Part shown: positions 1 through 8,317 of the stretch, one piece after another
How the letters are laid out: each line of letters starts with the position of its first letter
How positions within the stretch are numbered: position 1 is the first letter of the stretch
Assembly: GCA_963793675.1 (NCBI GenBank)
Contig: CAWCBA010000008.1
Location: forward strand, 62,001 to 126,000
Direction: 5' to 3'
DNA length: 64,000 nt
DNA from: RPQJ01 sp963793675
GTDB lineage: Bacteria > Pseudomonadota > Gammaproteobacteria > Steroidobacterales > Steroidobacteraceae
The notes under the pieces: model-generated
Databases searched by the model: none
Seen by the model: only the letters and a program-made list of their open reading frames with translations
What the model was told of the DNA's origin: nothing
Made by a program: the position numbers and the translations under genes

Positions 1-278
1 AGCGCCCGTTGCATGCAGCCATCACCTGACTCCGAAGCGGCGTCGCTGACTCGTCCATCCGGCTGGACGTTGAAGCGCGTGCGGTACACCACTCCCGACG
101 TCGCCTCGCACCCGCGCGGGATCGCGAGTTCTGCGGCACCGAGCAATTGCAGTTCGGGCGCTGGCGGCGAAGGTTCGCGTGTGGGTGCGACGCAGCCGCA
201 GACGAGCGACAGTCCCAGCGACGCGACCAGCAGTCGCAGATGCCGGGTGCGCGGGCAATAGTCTGAATGGACGGTCAT
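1..278 (-). CDS. Putative lipoprotein with TonB-C-like domain, cut by the window edge
   Basis: The minus strand from position 278 is open to the window edge, giving 92 residues without a stop. Residues 13-28 form a hydrophobic signal segment after an Arg-rich start, ending in a lipobox-like VCGC with Cys29 as the likely lipidation site. From about residue 60 the sequence reads VVYRTRFNVQPDGRVSDA, which resembles the energy-transducer TonB C-terminal fold (a beta strand with the V-x-PDGRV pattern). It would be anchored to a membrane facing the periplasm. The start at 278 is the only ATG before the hydrophobic run. The 3' end and the true family are unknown; the fhs gene is divergent 240 bp away. 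Confidence 0.6.
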   Translation of the reverse strand, partial: MTVHSDYCPRTRHLRLLVASLGLSLVCGCVAPTREPSPPAPELQLLGAAELAIPRGCEATSGVVYRTRFNVQPDGRVSDAASESGDGCMQRA

Positions 279-520
279 CGCGGCCTCCACAGGCGACGGT
301 CGCCTGGCGTGAATCCTGCGCATCACTGTACCCGCGTTGCACCGCAGCAATCATGGCCGCTCTGGCTGCTGGTGCGCCATGGCATGCGCTCGGGGCAGCG
401 GACATCCGCAAGGGCCGCGTTCACTCCGCTGGTGCACTGTGCAAGACTCCACGGTACAGACACAAACAACATCGGGCGGAAGTCATGGACGACGACTGGC
501 CCGAACCAGGGGAACGATTG

Positions 521-2153
521 ATGAAACCTATCGGCGAAGTCGCGCGCACCATCGGCATTGACCCCGCGGTGCTGGAACCTTACGGCCACTACAAGGCCAA
601 GCTGCCGTTGTCCGCCTTCAAGGACCGCCCGCAGCGCGGCAAGCTCGTGCTGGTCTCCGCCATCACGCCGACTCCGGCAGGCGAGGGCAAGACGACCACC
701 ACCATCGGCCTGGTGCAGGGCCTCGCAAAAATCGGCGTGCGCAGCGCCGCGGCGTTGCGCGAGCCGAGCCTCGGCCCGGTCTTCGGCATGAAGGGCGGCG
801 GCGCGGGCGGCGGCGCCTCCGAGATGCTGCCGATGATGGACATCAACCTGCACTTCAACGGCGATTTCCACGCCGTCTCGAGCGCGCACAACCTGCTCGC
901 AGCGCTCGTGGACAATACGCTGCACAACAGCAACCCGTCGCGGCTCGACCCGCGGCGCGTCACGTGGAAGCGCGTCGTCGACATGAACGACCGTGCGCTG
1001 CGCGACATCGTCATCGGCCTCGGCGGCCGCTCCGAGGGCATCCCGCGCGAGAGTGGCTTCGACATCACGGCCGCCAGCGAGGTCATGGCGATCCTGTGTC
1101 TCGCCAGCGACATACCCGATCTCAAGGCCCGGCTCGGGCGCATCGTCGTGGGTTACACGCTCGGACGGCACCGCCGTCACGGCGGGTGAGCTTGGTGCCG
1201 TCGGTGCCATGGCCGCTCTCATGAGCCAGGCGATCAAGCCGAACCTGGTGCAGACGACGGAAGGTGCGCCGGCATTCGTCCATGGCGGGCCTTTTGCCAA
1301 CATCGCGCACGGCACCAACAGCATTACCGCGACGCGTGCGGCGCTCTCGTACGCCGACATCGTCGTGACCGAGGCGGGCTTCGCATTCGAACTCGGCGCC
1401 GAGAAGTTCTTCGACATCAATTGTCGTTACGGCGGCTTCGCGCCGGCCTGCACGGTGCTGGTGACGACCATCCGCGCGCTCAAGATGCACGGCGGCAAGC
1501 CGCTCGCCGAGGTGAGCAAGCCGGACGTCGAGGCGATGACCCGCGGCTTCTCCAACATGGAGAAGCACATCGAGAGCATCCGCAAGTTCGGCCAGTCCTG
1601 TGTCGTGGCGATCAACGGGTTTCCGACGGATACGCAGGAGGAAATCGCTGCGTTGCAGAAGCACTGCGCCAGCCTCGGCGTACAGGCCGTGTCGGCGCAG
1701 CCCTTCAGCGAAGGCGGCAGCGGCTGCGTCGAACTCGCCGAGGTGGTGCGTGACCTCGTCGCGCGCACGGAACCCGACTTCAAGCCGCTCTACGAGTGGA
1801 GCGACACGGTCGAGAACAAGATCGCGACCGTCGCGCGCGAGATGTATGGCGCGCAGGCCGTGGACTACACGGCACGTGCCAAGCGCGACCTCGAGCAATT
1901 GAAGAAGGCCGGCTTCGACAAGCTGCCGGTCTGCATCGCGAAGACGCAGCAATCGCTGTCCGACAACCCGGCCCTGCTGGGACGGCCGAAAGACTTTCTG
2001 GTCACCGTGCGCGAAATCCAGCTGGCGGCAGGGGCGGGGTTCATCATCCCGATCACCGGCGAGATCCTGCGCATGCCGGGCCTGCCGAAGGTGCCGATGT
2101 CCAGCCGGTTCGACCTGTCGGACGACGGCGAGGTCCTGTTCTCGAAGCCGTGA
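521..2153 (+). CDS. fhs: Formate--tetrahydrofolate ligase, with one frameshift
   Basis: Makes 10-formyl-tetrahydrofolate from formate, ATP and THF in cytoplasmic one-carbon metabolism. The ATP-binding P-loop TPAGEGKTTTTIGL is at about residues 47-60, and family blocks such as AIKPNLVQT and GGPFANIAHG are clear. The ATG at 521 has an AGGGG Shine-Dalgarno eight bases upstream and begins MKPIGEVA, as in the family; an in-frame ATG at 485 is less well placed. The reading frame changes near position 1163. The first frame reads GYTLGRHRR and stops, while the +1 frame continues DGTAVTAGELGAVGAMAAL to 2153. Removing one G from the GG at 1163-1164 restores GYTLDGTAVTA and a protein of about 543 residues, near the usual 555. 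I read this as a one-base insertion error or a recent mutation. Confidence 0.93.
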
Positions 2154-2367
2154 ATTGCGCTCATCGCTTGGCCAAGCCGTGACGATCGCGTTGGCGCCAT
2201 CTACGTATCGCCCGGACCCATGACGCGGCGTATTGAATAACATGGGCAGGTGGATCCAGGTCGAGTCCGCGACCCGGCGCGAGTCGGCCTACGCGCTGGC
2301 TCTCATTGCCGCCTTGCGCGGACGGGGTGCCAGCGACTCAGGATCAATTCGTCACGGAGGTCCCCTC

Positions 2368-3864
2368 ATGACTGGCATCAGTCAGGTGATTGCGGCGACC
2401 ACGCGCAGCCGGTCATTGCGATCCTGGCGGTGGCTCGCGCTCGGATACCTCATGCTCACGGCCGTGGCGGCGGCCGGGCAGGAACCCGCGCCCGCGATGC
2501 CCGCGGTGACGACGATTCCGCAGTTGCGCGTGAGCGGTGCGATCGGGCCGGCGACGGCGGATTACATCGCCCGTGGCCTGCAGCAGGCCGCACGGGACCG
2601 TGCGCCACTGGTCGTGCTGCAGATCGACACGCCGGGCGGGCTGGACAGTTCGACCCGGCAGATCGTCAAGGACATCCTGTCATCGTCGGTGCCCGTCGCG
2701 GCCTGGGTGGCGCCCAGCGGTGCGCGCGCGGCCAGCGCCGGCGCGTACATCGTCTATGCCAGCCATGTTGCCGCCATGGCGCCGGGAACGAACCTCGGTG
2801 CCGCCACTCCGATACAGATCGGCGGGCTGCCCGGCACGCAGCCAAAGCCTGCCCCAGACGAACCCGGCGCGCCGGACTCGCCGCATCAGGAGCCGGCCGC
2901 AGGCAAAGACGCGACCGGGAGCGCAGACGCGATGACTCGCAAGATGGTCAACGACTCCGCCGCCTACCTGCGCTCGCTGGCGCAGATGCGCGGGCGCAAT
3001 GTCGAGTGGGCGGACCGCGCCGTGCGCGAGGCTGCCAGCCTGTCGGCAACGGAAGCGCAAACCAGCGGCGTAATCGACTTCATTGCCGTCGACGTCACGG
3101 CCCTGCTGCACCAGGCGCACGGCCGCTCGGTACGGATGAGCGATGGCAGCCAGCGCGAACTGGACACTCGAACCGCGCAGGCTGTGCCGATCGACCCCGA
3201 CTGGCGGGCGCGCGTGCTGAGCGTCATCACGGACCCGACGGTCGCCTACCTGCTGCTGCTGCTCGGCATCTACGGCCTCTATTTCGAGCTGACGTCGCCC
3301 GGTTTCGGCGTGCCCGGCGTGGCGGGCGCGATCTCGCTGCTGCTCGGGATGTTTGCGCTGCAGATGCTGCCGGTGAGTTACGCTGGCGTGGCGCTGATAG
3401 TGCTCGGCTTCGCGCTGCTGGTGGCCGAGGCGTTGCTGCCCAGTTTTGGCGCCCTGGGCGTTGGCGGAATCGTCGCCTTCGTCATCGGCTCGGTCATGCT
3501 GATCGACACCGACGTGCCCGGCTTCGGCATTCCGCTCGGTCTGGTCGCTGCATTCACCGTGCTCAACGTGCTGTTCGTGGCCGCGGTCTTCCGGCTCGCG
3601 CTCAAGGCCCGGCGACGGCCGGTCGTGAGCGGCTCCGAGGAGATGCTGGGCGCCAGCGGCGAGGTCCTCGAGAGCGGGGAGGATGGCGTCTGGATCCAGG
3701 TCCACAGTGAGCGCTGGCGCGGGCGGTCGAGCACGCCGCTGCGCGCGGGACAGCGTGTGCGCGTCACGAGCCGCGACGGTCTCGTCCTGCAGGTCGAGCC
3801 AGAAGCGCCACCGGCCGTCGACCAGCCCGCCGCCGCAGGGCCATCCAGCGCTGCGGGTCGGTGA
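2368..3864 (+). CDS. NfeD family membrane-bound serine protease (NfeD1b type)
   Basis: Predicted ClpP-class membrane protease that works with a stomatin/slipin partner. Of 498 residues, a signal/anchor segment is at about 20-40. The protease domain follows, with IDTPGG and the nucleophile serine in ASAGAYI, and a candidate catalytic lysine in TRKMVND. Four to five transmembrane helices lie in the middle (from TDPTVAYLLLLLGIYGLYF) and an OB-fold NfeD tail with GASGEVLESGEDGVW at the C-terminus. The ATG at 2368 was chosen because of ACGGAGG seven bases upstream; the open frame extends further up to 2233 without a signal. The stomatin gene begins 21 bp after the stop, so the two are an operon. 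The role in membrane quality control is inferred from the family. Confidence 0.9.
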   Translation: MTGISQVIAATTRSRSLRSWRWLALGYLMLTAVAAAGQEPAPAMPAVTTIPQLRVSGAIGPATADYIARGLQQAARDRAPLVVLQIDTPGGLDSSTRQIVKDILSSSVPVAAWVAPSGARAASAGAYIVYASHVAAMAPGTNLGAATPIQIGGLPGTQPKPAPDEPGAPDSPHQEPAAGKDATGSADAMTRKMVNDSAAYLRSLAQMRGRNVEWADRAVREAASLSATEAQTSGVIDFIAVDVTALLHQAHGRSVRMSDGSQRELDTRTAQAVPIDPDWRARVLSVITDPTVAYLLLLLGIYGLYFELTSPGFGVPGVAGAISLLLGMFALQMLPVSYAGVALIVLGFALLVAEALLPSFGALGVGGIVAFVIGSVMLIDTDVPGFGIPLGLVAAFTVLNVLFVAAVFRLALKARRRPVVSGSEEMLGASGEVLESGEDGVWIQVHSERWRGRSSTPLRAGQRVRVTSRDGLVLQVEPEAPPAVDQPAAAGPSSAAGR

Positions 3865-3885
3865 AATCAATCGAAGGAGACACAC

Positions 3886-4665
3886 ATGTACTGGCAAATC
3901 GGCTATGGCTTCATCCCTGTCGTCCTGCTGCTGCTGGTTGCCTCCTCGCTGCGCATCCTGCGCGAGTACCAGCGCGGCGTGGTGTTCCAGCTGGGTCGAT
4001 TCTGGAGCGTCAAGGGCCCGGGGCTCGTCATCCTGATTCCCGGCATCCAGCAGATGGTGCGGGTGGACTTGCGCACCGTGGTCATGGACGTGCCGCCACA
4101 GGACGTGATCACCCGGGACAACGTCTCGGTCAAGGTGAATGCGGTGGTTTACTTCCGCGTGATGGATCCGCAGCGAGCGATCATCCAGGTCGAGGACTTC
4201 CTGATGGCCACCAGCCAGCTGGCGCAGACGACGCTGCGCGCCATCCTGGGCAAGCACGAACTCGACCAGTTACTGGCCGAACGGGAAAAGCTCAACCTGG
4301 CCATCCAGCAGGTGCTCGACGTGCAGACCGACGCCTGGGGCATCAAGGTCGCGAACGTCGAGATCAAGCACGTCGACCTGAACGAAACGATGGTGCGTGC
4401 CATCGCCAGGCAGGCCGAGGCCGAGCGCGAGCGGCGCGCCAAAGTCATTCATGCCGAAGGCGAATTGCAGGCCTCGGACAAACTGCTGGAAGCGGCGCAA
4501 CGGTTGGCGTTGGCACCGGAGGCCATGCAGCTCCGTTACCTGCAGACTCTCACGGCGGTCGCCGGCGAAAAGAGTTCGACCATCGTCTTCCCGGTGCCCA
4601 TCGACCTCTTCAAGCCATTGCTGGACCGGATGTCAGGCCGGCCGCAGCAGGGGGAGCAGGGCTAG
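3886..4665 (+). CDS. Slipin/stomatin-like SPFH-domain protein
   Basis: A 259-residue membrane scaffold of the band-7/SPFH family, normally found beside NfeD. One N-terminal hydrophobic helix (about residues 5-24) is followed by the SPFH domain. Typical blocks are EYQRGVVFQLGRF, GPGLVILIPGIQ, RDNVSVKVNAVVYFRV and GIKVANVEIKHVDL, then an Ala/Glu/Arg-rich coiled coil (AIARQAEAERERRAK). The start has GAAGGAGAC just upstream. The protein is expected to form ring-like oligomers on the inner membrane and to present or regulate the NfeD protease; that is family knowledge, not visible here. A strong inverted repeat follows the stop and separates it from the convergent katG. Confidence 0.92.
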   Translation: MYWQIGYGFIPVVLLLLVASSLRILREYQRGVVFQLGRFWSVKGPGLVILIPGIQQMVRVDLRTVVMDVPPQDVITRDNVSVKVNAVVYFRVMDPQRAIIQVEDFLMATSQLAQTTLRAILGKHELDQLLAEREKLNLAIQQVLDVQTDAWGIKVANVEIKHVDLNETMVRAIARQAEAERERRAKVIHAEGELQASDKLLEAAQRLALAPEAMQLRYLQTLTAVAGEKSSTIVFPVPIDLFKPLLDRMSGRPQQGEQG

Positions 4666-4671
4666 ATTCCC

Positions 4672-4708
4672 GCACGGTCTTGCGCCAGGACCTGGCGCAA
4701 GACCGTGC
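4672..4708. terminator. Bidirectional hairpin between the stomatin gene and katG
   Basis: Two 18-bp perfectly complementary arms (GCACGGTCTTGCGCCAGG and its complement) flank a single central A. In RNA this would fold as a long stem with a small loop. It lies between two convergent genes (stops at 4665 and 4741), so it probably ends transcription from both sides. There is no U-tract, so intrinsic termination would be imperfect. Confidence 0.6.
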
Positions 4709-4740
4709 GTCGCCCTGTCAATCGGAGCTCGCGTCTTCGA

Positions 4741-6933
4741 TTACGCCAGATCGAAGCGATCCAGATTCATCACCTTGTTCCAGGCCGCAACGAAGTCGTC
4801 CGCGAACTTCTGCTTGTTGTCATTGCAGGCATAGACCTCCGCCAGCGCCCTGAGCTCGGAGTTCGAACCGAACACCAGGTCGACCCGGGTGCCCGACCAC
4901 TTGACCTGGCCAGAGGCGCGATCACGTCCTTCATATATCCCTTCGGTCGAGGAGGGTCGCCATTCGACATTCATGTCGAGCAGGTTGACGAAGAAGTCGG
5001 TCGTCAGCGTTCCCGGCGCGCTGGTGAGGACGCCGTGTCCGGACTGCCCGAAGTTCGCGTTCAAGGCCCGCATGCCGCCGACCAGCACGGTCATTTCGGG
5101 CGCGGTCAGCGTCAGCAGCTGGGCGCGATCCAGCAGAAGCTCCTCGGCGGGCGCTTTGAGGCCGGCACGGAGGTAATTGCGGAAACCGTCGGCGATGGGT
5201 TCCAGCACGGCGAACGACTCCACATCAGTCTGCGCCTGCGAAGCGTCCGTACGCCCGGGCGAGAACGGCACCTTGACCTCGTGACCGGCCTTCCTTGCGG
5301 CCTCTTCGATCGCAGCGCAGCCCGCCAGCACGATGAGGTCCGCCAGCGAAGTCTTTTTCCCGCCGGTCTGGGCGTCGTTGAATGCCTTCTGTATTGCTTC
5401 GAGCTTCTGCAGCACCGTAGCCAGCTGGAGCGGCTGGTTCGATTCCCAGTTCTTCTGTGGCGCCAGGCGAATGCGCGCCCCGTTGGCGCCGCCGCGCTTG
5501 TCCGAGCCGCGGAAGGTCGCTGCCGACGCCCATGCCGTGGTCACCAGTTGGGAGATCGACAAACCCGATGCGAGGACCTTTGCCTTGAGACTCGCGATGT
5601 CTTGCTCGTCCACCAGTTCGTGGTCGGCGGCCGGCACGGGGTCTTGCCAGAGCAGTTCTTCTGCCGGCACTTCGGGTCCGAGGTAGCGTGTGCGGGGACC
5701 CATGTCGCGGTGGGTCAGCTTGAACCATGCGCGGGCGAATGCGTCGGCGAACGCCTGCGGGTTCTGGTGGAAACGGCGCGAGATCTTCTCGTAGGCCGGG
5801 TCGAAGCGCAGCGACAGGTCGGCCGTCGTCATCATCGGCCGATGCTTCTTCGACGGGTCGTGCGCGTCGGGGATCATGTGCTCTTCCTTGACGTCCTTCG
5901 CCAGCCACTGCCACGCACCGGCAGGGCTCTTCACCAGTTCCCACTCGTAGCCGAAGAGCATGTCGAAGTAACCCATGTCCCAGTGGGTCGGGTTCGGCTT
6001 CCACGCCCCTTCGATGCCGCTGGTCGTGGTGTACGCGCCCTTGCCGGTACCGAAGGCATTCTTCCAGCCGAGGCCCATCTGCTCGATTGGCGCGCCCTCG
6101 GGTTCGCGGCCCAACAGCGCCGGATCACCCGCGCCGTGCGCCTTGCCAAACGTGTGGCCGCCGGCCACCAGGGCGACGGTCTCTTCGTCGTTCATCGCCA
6201 TGCGGGCGAAGGTTTCGCGAACGTCGCGGCCTGAAGCCACCGGGTCAGGGTTGCCGTTCGGGCCTTCGGGGTTCACGTAGATCAGGCCCATCTGGACGGC
6301 GGCCAGGGGGGTTTCGAGTTCGCGGTTCCCGGTATAGCGCTGGTCGCCCAGCCAGGTGTCTTCGCTGCCCCAGTAGACGTCCTCTTCAGGCTCCCAGATG
6401 TCTTCGCGCCCGCCGGCAAAGCCGAAGGTCTTGAAACCCATGGATTCGAGCGCGCAGTTGCCGGCCAGGATCATCAAGTCGGCCCAGGAGATCCTGTTGC
6501 CGTATTTCTTCTTGAGGGGCCACAGCAGCCGGCGCGCCTTGTCGAGGTTGCCGTTGTCGGGCCAGCTGTTGATCGGCGCAAAACGCTGATTGCCGGTGCC
6601 ACCGCCACCGCGCCCGTCCGAAATGCGGTAGGTCCCCGCGCTGTGCCACGCCATGCGGATGAACAACCCGCCGTAATGGCCCCAGTCGGCCGGCCACCAG
6701 TCCTGCGAATCCCGCATCAGCGCGTACAGGTCTTTTTTCAGTGCAGCCAGGTCGAGTTGCTTGAATTCGGCGGCATAGTCGAACTGCTCGCCCATGGGGT
6801 TGGACTTTGCCGAGTGCTGGTGCAGGATCTTGAGGTTCAGCCGGCCGGGCCACCAGTCACTGTTCGACTGGGCTCCGGCATGAGTTCGGGCCCCGTGCAT
6901 CGCGGTGACCGGGCATTTCGCTTCACTCGGCAT
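4741..6933 (-). CDS. katG: Catalase-peroxidase KatG
   Basis: Bifunctional haem enzyme that removes hydrogen peroxide. The 730 residues match the usual length. The N-terminal catalytic domain has the distal triad Arg93-Trp96-His97 in IRMAWHSAGTYR. The Tyr of MGLIYVNPEGPNG and the Met of ARMAMNDEE are the other two members of the Met-Tyr-Trp adduct needed for catalase activity. The proximal haem ligand is His in VALVAGGHTFGKAHG. The C-terminal half is the degenerate second peroxidase domain. The start at 6933 has AAGGAGC eight bases upstream. It is transcribed toward the stomatin gene. No oxyR or furA lies beside it; an inverted repeat upstream may be an operator. Confidence 0.96.
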   Translation of the reverse strand: MPSEAKCPVTAMHGARTHAGAQSNSDWWPGRLNLKILHQHSAKSNPMGEQFDYAAEFKQLDLAALKKDLYALMRDSQDWWPADWGHYGGLFIRMAWHSAGTYRISDGRGGGGTGNQRFAPINSWPDNGNLDKARRLLWPLKKKYGNRISWADLMILAGNCALESMGFKTFGFAGGREDIWEPEEDVYWGSEDTWLGDQRYTGNRELETPLAAVQMGLIYVNPEGPNGNPDPVASGRDVRETFARMAMNDEETVALVAGGHTFGKAHGAGDPALLGREPEGAPIEQMGLGWKNAFGTGKGAYTTTSGIEGAWKPNPTHWDMGYFDMLFGYEWELVKSPAGAWQWLAKDVKEEHMIPDAHDPSKKHRPMMTTADLSLRFDPAYEKISRRFHQNPQAFADAFARAWFKLTHRDMGPRTRYLGPEVPAEELLWQDPVPAADHELVDEQDIASLKAKVLASGLSISQLVTTAWASAATFRGSDKRGGANGARIRLAPQKNWESNQPLQLATVLQKLEAIQKAFNDAQTGGKKTSLADLIVLAGCAAIEEAARKAGHEVKVPFSPGRTDASQAQTDVESFAVLEPIADGFRNYLRAGLKAPAEELLLDRAQLLTLTAPEMTVLVGGMRALNANFGQSGHGVLTSAPGTLTTDFFVNLLDMNVEWRPSSTEGIYEGRDRASGQVKWSGTRVDLVFGSNSELRALAEVYACNDNKQKFADDFVAAWNKVMNLDRFDLA

Positions 6934-6992
6934 GGCTTGCTCCTTCCCTGTTCAGTGGCTGCGTCTCTTGAATGTAGTCCCGTGGCGGCCAG

Positions 6993-7016
6993 CGATCCAA
7001 TACGTTCTATGGATCG
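6993..7016. promoter_or_regulatory. Candidate operator upstream of katG
   Basis: A perfect 7-bp inverted repeat, CGATCCA and TGGATCG, is separated by 10 bp and centred about 72 bp upstream of the katG start. The spacing of about 17 bp centre to centre fits a dimeric regulator on one DNA face only loosely. It does not match the OxyR ATAG-N7-CTAT array. Function is a guess from position and symmetry. Confidence 0.3.
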
Positions 7017-7104
7017 GCGACATAGGCATGCGCTCTCGAGCGCGGGCTTGCCGGCCGGGTCTTCGCGTGCCGCTCGCCGCTCACGCGGCAAGAGTCGCAC
7101 GTCG

Positions 7105-8313
7105 TCACCGCGACACGATGCGCGAACCTTCGCTGACCCGATCGCTTGGGTGGACGACGACCACGTCGCCCGCCGCCACTCCTTTGAGAACCTCCGCGTC
7201 GATGCCGTTCATGTGACCGACGGCGACGGCCGCGAGTCGTGCGCGCCCACCGCGATTCACGAACACGGACCAGTCACCGCCCTGGCGGAACAACGACGAC
7301 AGCGGCACCTTGAGCACGTCATTGGACTCCCACAGGACGATGCGCGGTTCGACGCGATAGCCATGCCCAAGGTGTCGCCAGCGGTCGGCGGGGTCGGTGA
7401 TGTCGATGACGACCCTCACGCGCTGCTCCTCGACACCAAGGGCCGAGACCTTGGTGAAGCCGTAGGGCTCCACCCGCCGCACGACGCCTTCGAGCGCATC
7501 GTCGCCTCCCCAGCCCTCAATGAGCGCGCGCTGACCAGTCCGCACTTTCACCGCCTCGGTGGAGAGCAGGTCCGTGACGACTTCGAGCTTGCCGGGATCG
7601 CCGATCTCGACGAGCGGTGTGCCGGACGCCACGACGCCCTCGCTCTCGGCCAGCACCTGCAGCACTTTGCCGCTGACCGGTGACCTGACGGTGACGCAGT
7701 CGCAGTCCGCGCGACGATCCGTGCCTTGGCCGGGTGTCATCAAACGGGCTTTCGCCTGTTCGAGCTCGGATTCGCTCACGCGCAGTCCCGCCACGGCCTC
7801 GTCGACCGCGGCCTCGGCTGTGCGCGCGCGGCGGCGGGCCGATTCGAGATCGTTCTGTGAGATCGTGCGGCTTGCGGCGAGACCCTCGTAGCGCTTCAGT
7901 TCGGTGACCGCGAAATCGCGTTCCGCCTGGGCACGCCGCAGTTCGGCTGCCGCGTGCACGCGCGCGGCTTCACTGGCGCGGATTCCGGCCCGCACTTCCG
8001 CTTCGCTGCGGCGATCCAGGAACGACGGATCCGATGGCTCGATGAACGCAACGATGGTCTCGCCCGCGCTGACGCTGTCGCCGGCTTCCAGTTCGATGCG
8101 TCGCATGTGTCCAGCCAGGGGCGCCGAGACGACAAACATGTCGCGTACCCGCGTTTCACCGTCATCGCTCACGCTGACCTGCAGCGCGCCGCGCGCGACC
8201 TTCGCCAGGTCCACGGCCACCGGCTGCGGACGGAACAGCCACGCCAGCACGCCCGCGAGCGCGACGAAAGCGGGGAGCCAGATCCAGAGCCTGCGCCAGC
8301 TTGCTTGTGTCAT
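7105..8313 (-). CDS. HlyD-family periplasmic adaptor of an ABC exporter
   Basis: A 402-residue membrane-fusion protein. An N-terminal anchor helix (LWIWLPAFVALAGVLAWLF) is followed by a barrel-sandwich/lipoyl half-motif (GHMRRIELEAGDSVSAGETIVAFIEP). Next comes a long Ala/Arg/Glu-rich coiled-coil hairpin (about residues 95-190), then the second lipoyl half (VRSPVSGKVLQVLAESEGVVASGTPLVEIGD) and beta-barrel domains. It would bridge the inner-membrane permease to an outer-membrane channel. It is the third gene of a minus-strand operon; its ATG at 8313 lies 4 bp after the permease stop. No TolC-type gene is present, so the outer channel must come from elsewhere. The substrate is not evident. Confidence 0.9.
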   Translation of the reverse strand: MTQASWRRLWIWLPAFVALAGVLAWLFRPQPVAVDLAKVARGALQVSVSDDGETRVRDMFVVSAPLAGHMRRIELEAGDSVSAGETIVAFIEPSDPSFLDRRSEAEVRAGIRASEAARVHAAAELRRAQAERDFAVTELKRYEGLAASRTISQNDLESARRRARTAEAAVDEAVAGLRVSESELEQAKARLMTPGQGTDRRADCDCVTVRSPVSGKVLQVLAESEGVVASGTPLVEIGDPGKLEVVTDLLSTEAVKVRTGQRALIEGWGGDDALEGVVRRVEPYGFTKVSALGVEEQRVRVVIDITDPADRWRHLGHGYRVEPRIVLWESNDVLKVPLSSLFRQGGDWSVFVNRGGRARLAAVAVGHMNGIDAEVLKGVAAGDVVVVHPSDRVSEGSRIVSR

Positions 8314-8317
8314 CACT

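Noticed and set aside
1150..1170. Programmed ribosomal frameshift in fhs
   Set aside because: No slippery heptamer with a downstream structure is evident, and the same type of one-base break occurs in many unrelated genes here, which favours sequence error.
323..1420. A 365-codon open frame antisense to fhs
   Set aside because: Mirrors fhs codons and shows no family resemblance.
7000..7036. OxyR site before katG
   Set aside because: Only one ATAG-N7-CTCT half matches; the four-part array with regular spacing is missing.
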